Position numbers and translations under genes: made by a program. Source: Streptosporangiaceae bacterium (GTDB lineage Bacteria; Actinomycetota; Actinomycetes; Streptosporangiales; Streptosporangiaceae). Taken from it: DNA of 46,586 bases. The stretch's first letter is position 1, and the number at the start of each line of letters is the position of its first letter. Below are positions 24,119 through 32,521 of the stretch, piece after piece. The notes under the pieces are model-generated. The model was not told where the DNA came from. It ran no database searches and saw only the letters and a program-made list of their open reading frames with translations. The stretch covers positions 1-46,586 of the forward strand of contig JAOPYH010000120.1 in assembly GCA_025964715.1 (NCBI GenBank), written 5' to 3'.

Positions 24119-24985
24119 TCAGGTCAGGCCGAGGAGCCGGGCCGCGTTGTCCTTGAGGATCAGCGGCCGCACCTCGGGCTTGATGTCGAGAGCGGCGAAG
24201 TCGGCGAGCCAGCGGTCCGGCGTGAGGACGGGGAAATCCGAGCCGAACAGCATCTTGTCCTTGAGCAGCGAGTTGGCGTAGCGCACCAGCTGGGGCGGAA
24301 AGTACTTCGGCGACCATCCCGACAGGTCGATGTGGACGAGGGGTTTGTGGGTGGCCACCGCGAGGGCCTCGTCCTGCCACGGGAACGAAGGGTGCGCGAG
24401 GATGATCCGTAGCTCGGGGAAGTCCGCGGCGACGTCGTCGACGTACATGGGGTTGGAGTACTTCAGCCGGATGCCTCCGCCGCCGCGTACCCGCGCGCCG
24501 ATGCCGGTCTGGCCGGTGTGGAACAGCGCGACGAGCCCGAGCTCCTGCAGCGCCTCGTACAACCCATAGGCGGCGTGGTCGTTCGGGAAGAAGGCCTGCA
24601 GGCTCGGGTGGAACTTGACCCCGCGGATCCCGTGCTCGTCGGCCAGCCGCCTGACCTGCCGGACGGCCTCCTTGCCCTTCCAGGGGTCGATGCCGGCGAA
24701 CGGGATCAGCACGTCGGGGTTGTCCGCGCAGGCCCGCGCGACCTCCTCGTTGGGGACGGGTGGATGGCCGGTGGCGGTCTCGGCGTCGACGGTGAAGACC
24801 ACGGCGGCCATGTTGCGCTCGCGGTAGTACCGCGCGAGCTCGGGAACCGTCGGCGTGCGCGCCCCCTGGACGTTGAAATAGCCGGCCGAGGCCTCGTTCA
24901 GCTCCGGCGGCAGTGCGGTGTGCCCGCTCTCTGACACCTCGGCGTGGGTGTGCACGTCGATCGCGGTGAGCTCGGCGACGTTCAT
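24119..24985 (-). CDS. Amidohydrolase-2 family metal-dependent hydrolase or decarboxylase
   Basis: A 288-residue TIM-barrel enzyme of the amidohydrolase-2 (ACMSD-related) group. Metal ligands are visible as His12-x-His14 (VHTHAEV), a His in GVKFHPSLQ, a His in LAHPSFPW and an Asp in LFGSDFPVL. Members hydrolyse lactones or decarboxylate aromatic and unsaturated acids. The ATG at 24985 overlaps the SDR stop (ATGA), and it sits inside the acyl-CoA catabolic operon, so ring cleavage product processing or decarboxylation is plausible. The exact reaction cannot be read from the sequence. Confidence 0.88.
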   Translation of the reverse strand: MNVAELTAIDVHTHAEVSESGHTALPPELNEASAGYFNVQGARTPTVPELARYYRERNMAAVVFTVDAETATGHPPVPNEEVARACADNPDVLIPFAGIDPWKGKEAVRQVRRLADEHGIRGVKFHPSLQAFFPNDHAAYGLYEALQELGLVALFHTGQTGIGARVRGGGGIRLKYSNPMYVDDVAADFPELRIILAHPSFPWQDEALAVATHKPLVHIDLSGWSPKYFPPQLVRYANSLLKDKMLFGSDFPVLTPDRWLADFAALDIKPEVRPLILKDNAARLLGLT

Positions 24986-25893
24986 CGCGACGGGGTCCTC
25001 GGCGCCGGGATGCCGACGGTCTGCGGGGCCCGGCCCACCGAGGTCGCCCAGGCGGCCCCGATCGCCTCGGGGCTCCAGCCGCCGTCGGCGTAGGCCGCGC
25101 CGACCTCCTGCGGATGGGACCACAGGGAGAGCTTGTCGCCGCCGATGCCGACGCACTGCCCAGTCACGTCGGCCGCGGCGTCGGAGGACAGGAACACCAC
25201 GAGTCCCGCGGCGTCCTCCGGGACGCCGAAGCCCTCGCCCTGGCGAAGCCAGGGCGGGAACGGCTCGCCACGCTCCTCGAAAGCCTCGATGTACGGAGCG
25301 AACGCCGGGATGGTCTTGGTCATGGAGGTGGCGGCCACGGGGACGATCGCGTTGACGGTGATGCCGGCCCTGGCGCACTCCATCGACCACGTGCGCGCCA
25401 TGGCGGCGATGCCGGCCTTGGCCGCGGCGTAGTTGGTCTGGCCGACGTTGCCGCGCTGCCCGGCGGGGGAGCCCACCAGGATGAGCCGGCCCCCTTCGCC
25501 CTGCTCGCGCAGCCTGCGTACGGCCGCGCGGGCACAGGTGAAGGTGCCGCGCAGATGCGTCTCGATCACCGCGTCGAAATCGTCGTCGGTCATCTTCCAC
25601 AGCATCCGGTCGCGAAGGATGCCCGCGTTGGTCACCAGCACGTCCAGCCGGCCGAAGGCGTCCACGGCCCGCGCGACCAGCCGGTCGGCGGCCTCGGCCG
25701 TGCCGACCGGCACGGCCTCTGCGACGGCGGTGCCGCCGTCCGCGGTGATGCGGTCGACCGCCTCATGCGCCGCGGGTCCGTCGGCGTCGTTCACGACGAC
25801 GGACGCGCCGGCGGCCGCCAGCGCCCGCGCGTACGCGAGCCCGAGACCGCGTGCGGCCCCGGTCACGATGGCGGTCTTCCCGGTGAGATCCAC
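24982..25893 (-). CDS. Short-chain dehydrogenase/reductase, hydroxyacyl-CoA dehydrogenase-like
   Basis: A 303-residue SDR. With the start at GTG 25893 the cofactor motif TGAARGLG is at 12-19, NAG at 89-91, and the catalytic Ser142, Tyr155 and Lys159 (YAAAK) are in place. A C-terminal extension (LWSHPQEVGAAYADGGW) resembles the SDR domain of multifunctional beta-oxidation enzymes, suggesting a 3-hydroxyacyl-CoA substrate. GTG 25893 is preferred to the TTG at 25917 because GAAGGGA lies 8-9 bases before it and SDRs usually begin near this point. A triple 14-base repeat fills the gap to livM. Confidence 0.88.
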   Translation of the reverse strand: MDLTGKTAIVTGAARGLGLAYARALAAAGASVVVNDADGPAAHEAVDRITADGGTAVAEAVPVGTAEAADRLVARAVDAFGRLDVLVTNAGILRDRMLWKMTDDDFDAVIETHLRGTFTCARAAVRRLREQGEGGRLILVGSPAGQRGNVGQTNYAAAKAGIAAMARTWSMECARAGITVNAIVPVAATSMTKTIPAFAPYIEAFEERGEPFPPWLRQGEGFGVPEDAAGLVVFLSSDAAADVTGQCVGIGGDKLSLWSHPQEVGAAYADGGWSPEAIGAAWATSVGRAPQTVGIPAPRTPSR

Positions 25894-25912
25894 TATCCGT
25901 TTCCCTTCGTCG

Positions 25913-25954
25913 CTCAACTGTGCGAACTCAACTGTGCGAACTCAACTGGGTGAA
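25913..25954. repeat. Three tandem copies of a 14-bp unit
   Basis: The unit CTCAACTGTGCGAA occurs at 25913-25926 and 25927-25940 exactly and at 25941-25954 with two changes. The array spans the livM stop codon and ends in the TTG upstream of the SDR gene. Each copy contributes a TTGAG on the minus strand. It may be a slippage expansion or a binding site. Confidence 0.85.
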
Positions 25955-26922
25955 CTCGTCGGCCGGCGTGACCTCGTGAGCCGGTCCCGTACGGCCGGCA
26001 CGATTCCGCCCGGGAGGAACAGCACGGCGGTGATCAGGAGGAGTGCGTACACGGCGTACGAGAGCACGCTGGGGGCGTAGGACGGCATCCCCTCGAGGGT
26101 CCCGACGTTGTTGAGCACCTGCACGAGGAGCGTGACCGCCACCGCGCCGGCGAGGGCGCCCCAGATCGTGCCCAGCCCCCCGACCACGGCCATGACGACG
26201 TATTCGATGGAGAGCAGGATGGGGAACGACCCCGGGGCGATATAGCCGACGTAGAAGGCGTAGATCCCACCGGCCAGCCCCGCGAAGGCCGCGGACAGCG
26301 CGAAGACGACGAGCTTGTAGCGTCCGACGGCGACACCCGCCGACTCGGCCGCGATCTCGCTGGTCGCCAGAGCGCGCAGCCCCCGGCCCGGCCGGGACTC
26401 GATGACGTTGTGGGCCACCAGCATGACCGCGGCGAGCGCGGCCCAGGTGAGATAGGCGTAGCCCCGGTCGCCGCCGAGCTCGAACGAGCCGATGCCGAAG
26501 CGGGGGATGCCCTGCAGGCCGATGCTCCCGCCGACGGCCTTCAGCTCGCCCGCGAGGGACAGCAGGATGAGCTGGGTGGCGAGTGTGGCGAACGCGAGGT
26601 GGTGCCCGCGCAGTCGCAGCAGCGGGACCCCGATGACGACGGCGAAGGCGGCCGCGACCACCGGTGCGGCCAGCAGCCCCAGCACGGCCGGCTGTCCGTG
26701 CACGGCGAGCAGTCCGGCGGTGTAGCCGCCCACGGCGTAGAAGGCGGCCTGGCCGAGTGAGACCTGTCCCGCGTACCCCATGAGGAGCGATACGCCGACG
26801 GTGACCATCGCCGCGAGCCCCAGCAGGATGAACACCGGCAGCTGCCCCTCGCCGAGCACCGAGGCGAGGGCCAGCGCGGCGATGGCGAAGATCGGAAGCC
26901 GCAGCCGTTCGAGCTGCTTCAT
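25942..26922 (-). CDS. livM: Branched-chain amino acid-type ABC transporter permease, LivM-like
   Basis: A 326-residue membrane permease of the LivM family, with about eight to ten hydrophobic helices. The cytoplasmic loop for ATPase contact is visible as RALATSEIAAESAGVAVGRY, and the N-terminal VSLLMGYAGQVSLGQAAFYA is characteristic. Its ATG at 26922 shares a base with the livH stop. Its stop lies within the tandem repeat. Together with livH it forms the membrane channel; the substrate need not be an amino acid. Confidence 0.92.
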   Translation of the reverse strand: MKQLERLRLPIFAIAALALASVLGEGQLPVFILLGLAAMVTVGVSLLMGYAGQVSLGQAAFYAVGGYTAGLLAVHGQPAVLGLLAAPVVAAAFAVVIGVPLLRLRGHHLAFATLATQLILLSLAGELKAVGGSIGLQGIPRFGIGSFELGGDRGYAYLTWAALAAVMLVAHNVIESRPGRGLRALATSEIAAESAGVAVGRYKLVVFALSAAFAGLAGGIYAFYVGYIAPGSFPILLSIEYVVMAVVGGLGTIWGALAGAVAVTLLVQVLNNVGTLEGMPSYAPSVLSYAVYALLLITAVLFLPGGIVPAVRDRLTRSRRPTSSPS

Positions 26923-27782
26923 CAGGCGGTCTCCTCCTGCATGGCGGGCCGCCGGGCGCCCTGCCAAATCATGATCGCGAGCATCAGCCCCAGGGCGACC
27001 TCGACCTGATAGGAGGCCTTGCCATACCCAGCGACCATGGCCTCCGCGACGCCGAGCACGAGACCGCCGGCGAGCGCGGGAACCGGGCGGTTGAGCCCGC
27101 CGAGGATCGCGGCCGCGAAGCCGTTGACGATCAGGGACACGTCTGAGTCGAACGAGATCGGCTGCAGCGGGGTGAGGAGCACGCCGGCCACTCCGCCGAG
27201 GCCGCCCCCGAGCGCGAACGCCAGCAGGCCCATTCGCCGTACGTCGATGCCGACGACCCGGGCGGCGTACGGATTGGCGGCGCACGCCGACAGGGCCTTG
27301 CCGAGATAGGTGTGCCCGAAGAACAGAGCGAGTGCCGTGAAGACCACCGCCGTGACCACGATCACCAGCAGATACTGACGCTGGACGGTGGCGCCGGCGA
27401 GCGTGATGGAGCCGCGCAGGCCGGGGAACGACCGGGGCTGGTCGCCCCAGATCAGGACCTCGAACGCGTAGGCGAAGATGCCCAGACCCAGCGTGATGAT
27501 GAGGGCCGACTGCGGGGTGGTGCCGCGTCTGCCGATGGTGACCAGGCCGGTGAGGAGACCGGCCGCCACGGCGACGGCCACGGCCGCGAGCTCGGCGAGC
27601 CCGTGCGGCAGGCCGAGGTGGACGAACGAGGCGGCGCTGAGCCCGGCCAGCACGGCGAACATGGCCTGGGCGAAGTTCACGACGCGGGTGACCCGGTGGA
27701 TCGCCACGAGGCCGCTGCCGATCAGTGCGAAGCCGCAGCCCACCGCCAGGCCGTTGATGAGATAGCTGACGAACGCGCTCAC
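26922..27782 (-). CDS. livH: Branched-chain amino acid-type ABC transporter permease, LivH-like
   Basis: A 286-residue permease of the LivH family. The start YLINGLAVGCGFALIGSGLV and the following RVVNFAQAMFAVLAG match the family, as does the loop SACAANPYAARVVGIDVRR that docks on the ATPase. The GTG start at 27782 overlaps the livF stop (GTGA). It works in the inner membrane with livM, livG and livF. Confidence 0.92.
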   Translation of the reverse strand: MSAFVSYLINGLAVGCGFALIGSGLVAIHRVTRVVNFAQAMFAVLAGLSAASFVHLGLPHGLAELAAVAVAVAAGLLTGLVTIGRRGTTPQSALIITLGLGIFAYAFEVLIWGDQPRSFPGLRGSITLAGATVQRQYLLVIVVTAVVFTALALFFGHTYLGKALSACAANPYAARVVGIDVRRMGLLAFALGGGLGGVAGVLLTPLQPISFDSDVSLIVNGFAAAILGGLNRPVPALAGGLVLGVAEAMVAGYGKASYQVEVALGLMLAIMIWQGARRPAMQEETA

Positions 27783-28456
27783 GAGATCTCCTCGATCGGC
27801 CCGCCCAGATAGGCGTGCGCCACCTCGGGACTGCGGGCCAGCTCCTCGCACGGTCCCTCGGCGACGATCCGCCCCGCCTCCAGCACGTACGCGCGGGTGC
27901 AGAGGTCCAGCGCCAGGCGGGCGTTCTGTTCGATGAGCAGCACCGCCACGCCCTGGGAGGCGTTGAGCTCGGCGAGGTGCCGGGCCAGGTCGGCCACGAC
28001 CATGGGGGCGAGGCCGAGCGACAGCTCGTCCACCGCGATGACCTCGGGCCGGCCCATCAGCGCGCGGCCCATCGCGACCATCTGCTGCTCGCCGCCGGAC
28101 AGGCCGTGCGCGCGCCGCCCGCGCAGCCGGACGAGGCCGGGGAGCAGGTCGTAGACCCACGAGGTATCGCGCTGTTTCGAGCCCCACGCCCCCAGCCGCA
28201 GGTTGTCGTCGACCGTCAGGTCGCCGAAAAGCTGCCGGCCCTCGGGGACATGAGCCAGGCGCCCCGCCACCCGTAGCGTCCCGGCGGCGGGCCGGATGAT
28301 GCCGGACAGGGTGTTCACCAGGGTGGACTTGCCGGCCCCGTTGGGCCCGATGAGCGCGACCATCTCGCCCTCGTTCACCGTCAGCGAGACCTGGTCGAGC
28401 GCGGTGGCCGAGCCGTACCGTACGACCAGGTCGGCCATTTCGATCACCGGTGTCAC
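27779..28456 (-). CDS. livF: ABC transporter ATP-binding protein, LivF-like
   Basis: A 225-residue ATPase with Walker A GPNGAGKST, signature LSGGEQQ and Walker B-like VIAVDELSLGLAP; note VDELS in place of the usual LDEPS. The final H-loop position reads LLIEQNARLAL with Gln in place of His, normal for LivF. GTG 28456 follows GGAGGTG and overlaps the livG stop. It pairs with livG to power import. Confidence 0.92.
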   Translation of the reverse strand: MTPVIEMADLVVRYGSATALDQVSLTVNEGEMVALIGPNGAGKSTLVNTLSGIIRPAAGTLRVAGRLAHVPEGRQLFGDLTVDDNLRLGAWGSKQRDTSWVYDLLPGLVRLRGRRAHGLSGGEQQMVAMGRALMGRPEVIAVDELSLGLAPMVVADLARHLAELNASQGVAVLLIEQNARLALDLCTRAYVLEAGRIVAEGPCEELARSPEVAHAYLGGPIEEIS

Positions 28457-29214
28457 GACGGCACCTCCTCGCCGAGGTAGGCGGCGACGACCCGCGGGTC
28501 CGAACGGATCTCCGCGGGCGTGCCGTCGGCGATGACACGGCCGAGGTCGAGCACGGTGATCCGGTCGGCCAGGCGGGTGACCATGGCGACGTCGTGCTCG
28601 ATCAGCATGATCGTCAACCCGGTCTCGCGCAGCTCCCCGATGAGGCCGACGAGGGCCTGGCGCTCCGCGGCGCGCAGTCCCGAGGCCGGCTCGTCCAGCA
28701 ACAGCAGTTCCGGGTCCGCGCACAGGGCGCGCGCCAGCTGCATGGAACGCTGCTGGCCGAGCGGCAGTGTTTCGGCCGGCCGGCCGGCCCAGTCCCGCAG
28801 GCCCACCCGGCCGAGGGCGGCGTCGGCCCGGGCACGGATGAGCCTCTCCTCGCGGGCATGGGAAGGCAGCCGCAGCGCCGCGGACAGGAAGCCGGCCCCC
28901 GTGCTGGCGTGCGCGCCGACCATGACGTTCTCCCGTACGGTCATCCCGCGGAAGATCCGGGCGGCCTGGAACACGATGGCGACACCCAGCGCGGCCCGGC
29001 GATGAGCCGGCAGCGGGTCGAGCCGCGTGCCGTGGAAGGAGATGGTCCCCTGGTCGGGGGTGAGGTGCCCGCTGATCAGGTTGAACAACGTCGACTTGCC
29101 GGCCCCGTTGGGGCCGATGACCCCGCGCAGCTCGCCCTCCGCGATATCGAGCCGGACATCGCGGAGCGCGTAGACCCCCCCGAACTGCCGGGAGACCCCG
29201 TTCACCTCCAGCAC
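28453..29214 (-). CDS. livG: ABC transporter ATP-binding protein, LivG-like
   Basis: A 253-residue ATPase with Walker A GPNGAGKST, Walker B LLLLDEPASGL and H-loop MLIEHDVAMV. The signature motif is LPLGQQR, with Pro where most relatives have Ser; this is a mild departure from the usual L-S-x-G-Q. The GTG at 29214 lies 4 bases after the binding protein stop, and the frame overlaps livF. It belongs to the same importer. Confidence 0.92.
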   Translation of the reverse strand: MLEVNGVSRQFGGVYALRDVRLDIAEGELRGVIGPNGAGKSTLFNLISGHLTPDQGTISFHGTRLDPLPAHRRAALGVAIVFQAARIFRGMTVRENVMVGAHASTGAGFLSAALRLPSHAREERLIRARADAALGRVGLRDWAGRPAETLPLGQQRSMQLARALCADPELLLLDEPASGLRAAERQALVGLIGELRETGLTIMLIEHDVAMVTRLADRITVLDLGRVIADGTPAEIRSDPRVVAAYLGEEVPS

Positions 29215-29218
29215 CGCG

Positions 29219-30415
29219 TCAGCCCGCGGTGACGGTCTTGGTCAGCTGCCGCTGGGCCCAGTCGGTCGGGACGAACTGGCCGTTCTTCACCGTGTTGATG
29301 GAGATGTAGTCAGGGGTCAGGCCGGAGTGGTCGGTGGGGGAGTAGCGGAACTTCCCGTTCGGCGTCACCAGCGTCATGCCCTCGAGCGCCTTCTGGATCT
29401 TCGGTCCGTCCGTGCTCCCGGCCTTGGTGATGGCCTCGAACAGCAGCAACGCGGCGCTGTAGCCGTCCTGGGCGAACTGCGGCGGGGAGTAGCCGTGCTT
29501 CTGTTGGAACGGCACCGCCATCTGGTCGATGACCTGCTTCTGCGGGCCGGCCGGCAGGTGGTCGCCGATCACACCGATGGCGCTCTGCACAGTGATCCCT
29601 TCGGCCGCCGGGCCGACGGGCTGCAGCCACAGCTTGCTGGCCTGGGAGCCGGTCAGCATCAGCGGAACCTTGAGGCCGGCCGAGGCGTACTGCTTGGCGA
29701 CGATGACGCCGGGAGCTCCGGTGCCCCAGAAGAGCAGGGCCTGGGCGCCGGAGTCCTTCACATGCGTGAAGATCGTGCTGAAGTCGGTCGTCGTGGTCTC
29801 GAAAGGCTCGTCTCGGACGATCTGTACGCCGTACTTCGCGGCGAGTTCCTTGGTCCCGTCGTAGCCGGCCACGGCGTAGGCGCTCTTGCTGTCGTGCGCC
29901 ACGGCGATCTTCTTGATGCCCTTGTACTGGAAGTACTGCAGGTAGCGCTCGGCGTACATCGCCGAGAGCGCCGGGGTGACGAAGACGTACGACTTGATCG
30001 GCTTCACCTGTTCGCTGGCGGGGGCCAGCGACAGGTAGGGGATCTTCTCCCGCTGGGCGAGCGGCTCCACGGCCAGCGCCGAGTTGGAGAACACCGGCCC
30101 GATGACGGCGGTGACCTTCTTGCTCTTGACGTCGTTGAAGCCGAGCACCGCCTGGTCGGGAAGCGTCTTGTCATCGCGGAACAGGAGCTCGATCTTGCGC
30201 CCGAGGAGCCCGCCCTTGGCGTTGGCCTGCTCGACCGCGAGCTCCACGGCCTTCTTGTCCTCGCTCCCCAGGGGGGCGTAGTTGCCGGTGAGGGACACGA
30301 CCAGCCCGACCTTGATGGGGCCTTTGCCGTTGTCCGGACCGGCACCTCCGCAGGCTGTCGCGGCGGTGGCGGTGAGGGCCAGGGCTGCGAGCAACGGTGA
30401 CACGGTTGTGCGCAC
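29219..30415 (-). CDS. ABC transporter substrate-binding protein, LivJ-like
   Basis: A 398-residue exported binding protein. The N-terminus (LLAALALTATAATACGG) is a signal peptide ending in a cysteine that could be lipidated, although the lipobox is imperfect with Ala at -3. The mature part starts IKVGLVVSLTGNYAPLGSED, typical of type 1 ligand-binding proteins for amino acids, amides or aromatic acids. GTG 30415 follows AGGAGGT. As first gene of the operon it is driven by the promoter at 30459-30487. Its ligand presumably is the substrate of the downstream enzymes. Confidence 0.9.
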   Translation of the reverse strand: MRTTVSPLLAALALTATAATACGGAGPDNGKGPIKVGLVVSLTGNYAPLGSEDKKAVELAVEQANAKGGLLGRKIELLFRDDKTLPDQAVLGFNDVKSKKVTAVIGPVFSNSALAVEPLAQREKIPYLSLAPASEQVKPIKSYVFVTPALSAMYAERYLQYFQYKGIKKIAVAHDSKSAYAVAGYDGTKELAAKYGVQIVRDEPFETTTTDFSTIFTHVKDSGAQALLFWGTGAPGVIVAKQYASAGLKVPLMLTGSQASKLWLQPVGPAAEGITVQSAIGVIGDHLPAGPQKQVIDQMAVPFQQKHGYSPPQFAQDGYSAALLLFEAITKAGSTDGPKIQKALEGMTLVTPNGKFRYSPTDHSGLTPDYISINTVKNGQFVPTDWAQRQLTKTVTAG

Positions 30416-30458
30416 GGCTACCTCCTGTGGGGTTGGACGATCAGCCGGCGTGCCCCTG

Positions 30459-30487
30459 AATGTAGGCATCCTCTAAACTGGGGTCAA
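30459..30487 (-). promoter_or_regulatory. Promoter of the liv-catabolic operon
   Basis: On the minus strand TTGACC (30482-30487) and TACATT (30459-30464) are separated by exactly 17 bases, close to the housekeeping sigma consensus. It lies in the 101-base gap between the binding protein and the divergent PaaX-type gene, about 44-72 bases before the GTG, and a PaaX protein bound here would control both directions. Confidence 0.65.
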
Positions 30488-30516
30488 GATTCTGCCCAAC
30501 ATTTCTCGGAGGCACC

Positions 30517-31374
30517 GTGGGCGGTCGGAGGGCCGTGAAGAGCGGAACACCTGCGGTTGACGCGGCTCCCATGCGACCGCAGTCCCTGATGCTGACCTTT
30601 CTCGGCCACTATGTGCTGGGCCGGGACGTCTCGGTCTCCTCCGGGACCTTCATCGAGGTGTTCGGCCGGCTCGGCGTCTCCGAACAGGCGACCCGCTCCA
30701 CGCTGACGCGCATGGTCGCCCGGGACCTGCTGCGGCGCGGCCGCCGGGGACGCCGGGTCTACTTCGGCCTGACGCCCAGGTCCGAGGCCATCCTCAGAGA
30801 CGGCGAGACGCGCATCCAGGGGCCGGGCCCCGTCAATGAGGACCCGGGCGGCTGCTGGACCCTGGTCGGCTTCTCCTTCCCCGAGTCCTGGAGCAGGGAG
30901 CGCCGTGACCTGCGTTCACAACTCATCTGGTCTGGGTTCGGCATGCTGCACAGTGGGCTCTGGATGGCCCCCTCGACCGTGGACGTCACCGAGACCCTCG
31001 AGCGACTCGGCCTCCGCGACCACGTCAAGGTCTTCACCGCGCGGCCGGCCGGCCCCACCGACATCGCCCAGCTCGTCCACGAGGCCTTCGACCTCGACGC
31101 GCTCGCCGAGCGCTACCGCGCGTTCCTGCGCCGCTGGGACCGCCCGAGCCCGCTGCCGAAGGCGCCCGACGACCTCGCCAGGCAACTCCACATGAAGGCC
31201 GAGTGGCTGCAGCTCACGCGCCACGACCCTCGGCTGCCGGCCCGCCAGCTGCCCGACGGCTGGCCCGCCGCCAGGGCCCAGCAGGTCTTCCGGGAGCTCG
31301 ACGCATCCTTCGAGGGCCCGGCGCGATGCGTCCTCGGCACCGTCCTCGACGCGATCCCCACCGAACCCGCGTGA
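30517..31374 (+). CDS. PaaX-family transcriptional regulator
   Basis: A protein of 285 residues (279 if GTG 30535 is used; both starts have good ribosome binding sites, GGAGGCACC and GGAGGGCC). The N-terminal winged helix reads SLMLTFLGHYVLGRDVSVSS, with the recognition part SEQATRSTLTRMVARDLLRR. The C-terminal part (GMLHSGLWMAPSTV and later) is typical of PaaX, which represses phenylacetate-type operons and is released by an aryl-CoA. It diverges from the liv-catabolic operon and is its probable regulator, with the ligase product as likely effector. Confidence 0.9.
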   Translation: MGGRRAVKSGTPAVDAAPMRPQSLMLTFLGHYVLGRDVSVSSGTFIEVFGRLGVSEQATRSTLTRMVARDLLRRGRRGRRVYFGLTPRSEAILRDGETRIQGPGPVNEDPGGCWTLVGFSFPESWSRERRDLRSQLIWSGFGMLHSGLWMAPSTVDVTETLERLGLRDHVKVFTARPAGPTDIAQLVHEAFDLDALAERYRAFLRRWDRPSPLPKAPDDLARQLHMKAEWLQLTRHDPRLPARQLPDGWPAARAQQVFRELDASFEGPARCVLGTVLDAIPTEPA

Positions 31375-31432
31375 TCCTTGGGTTCGGTGGCATGGTCCTC
31401 CGAGTGTCGGACAGGGCTGTCAGTCTGGGCCC

Positions 31433-32521
31433 ATGGAGACCTTGACCACGCGGCGACTGAACCGTGCGACGCTGGCGCGTCAGATGCTGCTGGCGAGGGA
31501 GAAGACCGACGTCGTCACGGCCGTGTCACGGCTGGCCGGGATGCAGGCGCAGGAGGCGCGGCACCCCTTCACCGGCCTGTGGACCCGGGTCGAGGGATTC
31601 CGCCCCGAGCATCTTCACCGGGCCCTGCACGACCGTCTGGTCGTGCGGGCGACGATGATGCGGGCCACGCTGCATCTGACCAGCGCGGCCGACTACGCCG
31701 CGGCCCGGCCGGCGTTGCGGCCGGCGCTCGCCCACGTGGTGTCCGGGCGCAGTGATCTCTTCGATGGGATGGATCTCGACAAGGTGCTCCCGGTCGCCCG
31801 TGAGCTCCTACGTGAACGACCTCGTGACTTCGGCGAGCTGCGTCGCCTGCTCCAGGAGGAGTTCCCGGAAGCGAACGATCGTGGTCTGGGCCACGCGGTG
31901 CGGACCCAGCTGCCGCTGGTCATGGTGCCCACCGACGACCGCTGGGGTTTTCCGCGCATCGCGCGGTTCGCGCTCGCGGACCTGTGGCTCGGGTCGACGC
32001 TCGCCGGCGAACCGATCGAGGAACTGGTGCTGCGTTATCTCGCGGCCTTCGGCCCGGCGAGCGCGGCCGACGCCCAGACGTGGATGGGGCACAAGGGGCT
32101 CAAAGCCGTGCTGGACGGCCTGCGCCCCCGATTGGAGGTGTTCCGTGACGAGCGGGGCCGCGAGCTGTTCGATTTGCCCGGCGCACCGCGTCCGGCCGAG
32201 GACGTTGTGGCCCCGGCGCGTTTCCTGCCGGAGTTCGACAACCTCGTGCTCGCGCACGCGGCCCGCACCCGCGTCATAGCGGATGAGCATCGCAGCCGCG
32301 TCGTCACCAAGAACCTCCGCGTGCGTGCGACGTTCCTCTGGGACGGCTTCGTCCGTGGCACCTGGCAGGTGGAACGTAAGCGCAAGGTCGCCACCCTCCG
32401 GATGGCGCCCTTCGAACCCCTCACGAGCAGTGCGGTCTCGGCGCTCACCGACGAGGCAGCGGAGCTCCTGCGTTTCCTGGAGCCGGACGCCGCCACGCTC
32501 GACGTCCAGTGGGATGTCTAG
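31433..32521 (+). CDS. HTH_42 / AlkZ-like winged-helix DNA glycosylase family protein
   Basis: A 362-residue protein of the winged-helix HTH_42 family, which includes AlkZ and YcaQ, enzymes that remove bulky or crosslinking alkyl adducts from DNA. The catalytic QxQ motif is present as Gln38-Ala-Gln40 in [11 protein letters not shown], the form found in AlkZ-like proteins. Later segments [18 protein letters not shown] and [16 protein letters not shown] match the family C-terminus. The ATG at 31433 has no ribosome binding site and could be leaderless. Its TAG lies in a CTAG shared with recQ on the other strand. It may contribute to self-resistance or repair. Confidence 0.85.
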   Translation: METLTTRRLNRATLARQMLLAREKTDVVTAVSRLAGMQAQEARHPFTGLWTRVEGFRPEHLHRALHDRLVVRATMMRATLHLTSAADYAAARPALRPALAHVVSGRSDLFDGMDLDKVLPVARELLRERPRDFGELRRLLQEEFPEANDRGLGHAVRTQLPLVMVPTDDRWGFPRIARFALADLWLGSTLAGEPIEELVLRYLAAFGPASAADAQTWMGHKGLKAVLDGLRPRLEVFRDERGRELFDLPGAPRPAEDVVAPARFLPEFDNLVLAHAARTRVIADEHRSRVVTKNLRVRATFLWDGFVRGTWQVERKRKVATLRMAPFEPLTSSAVSALTDEAAELLRFLEPDAATLDVQWDV

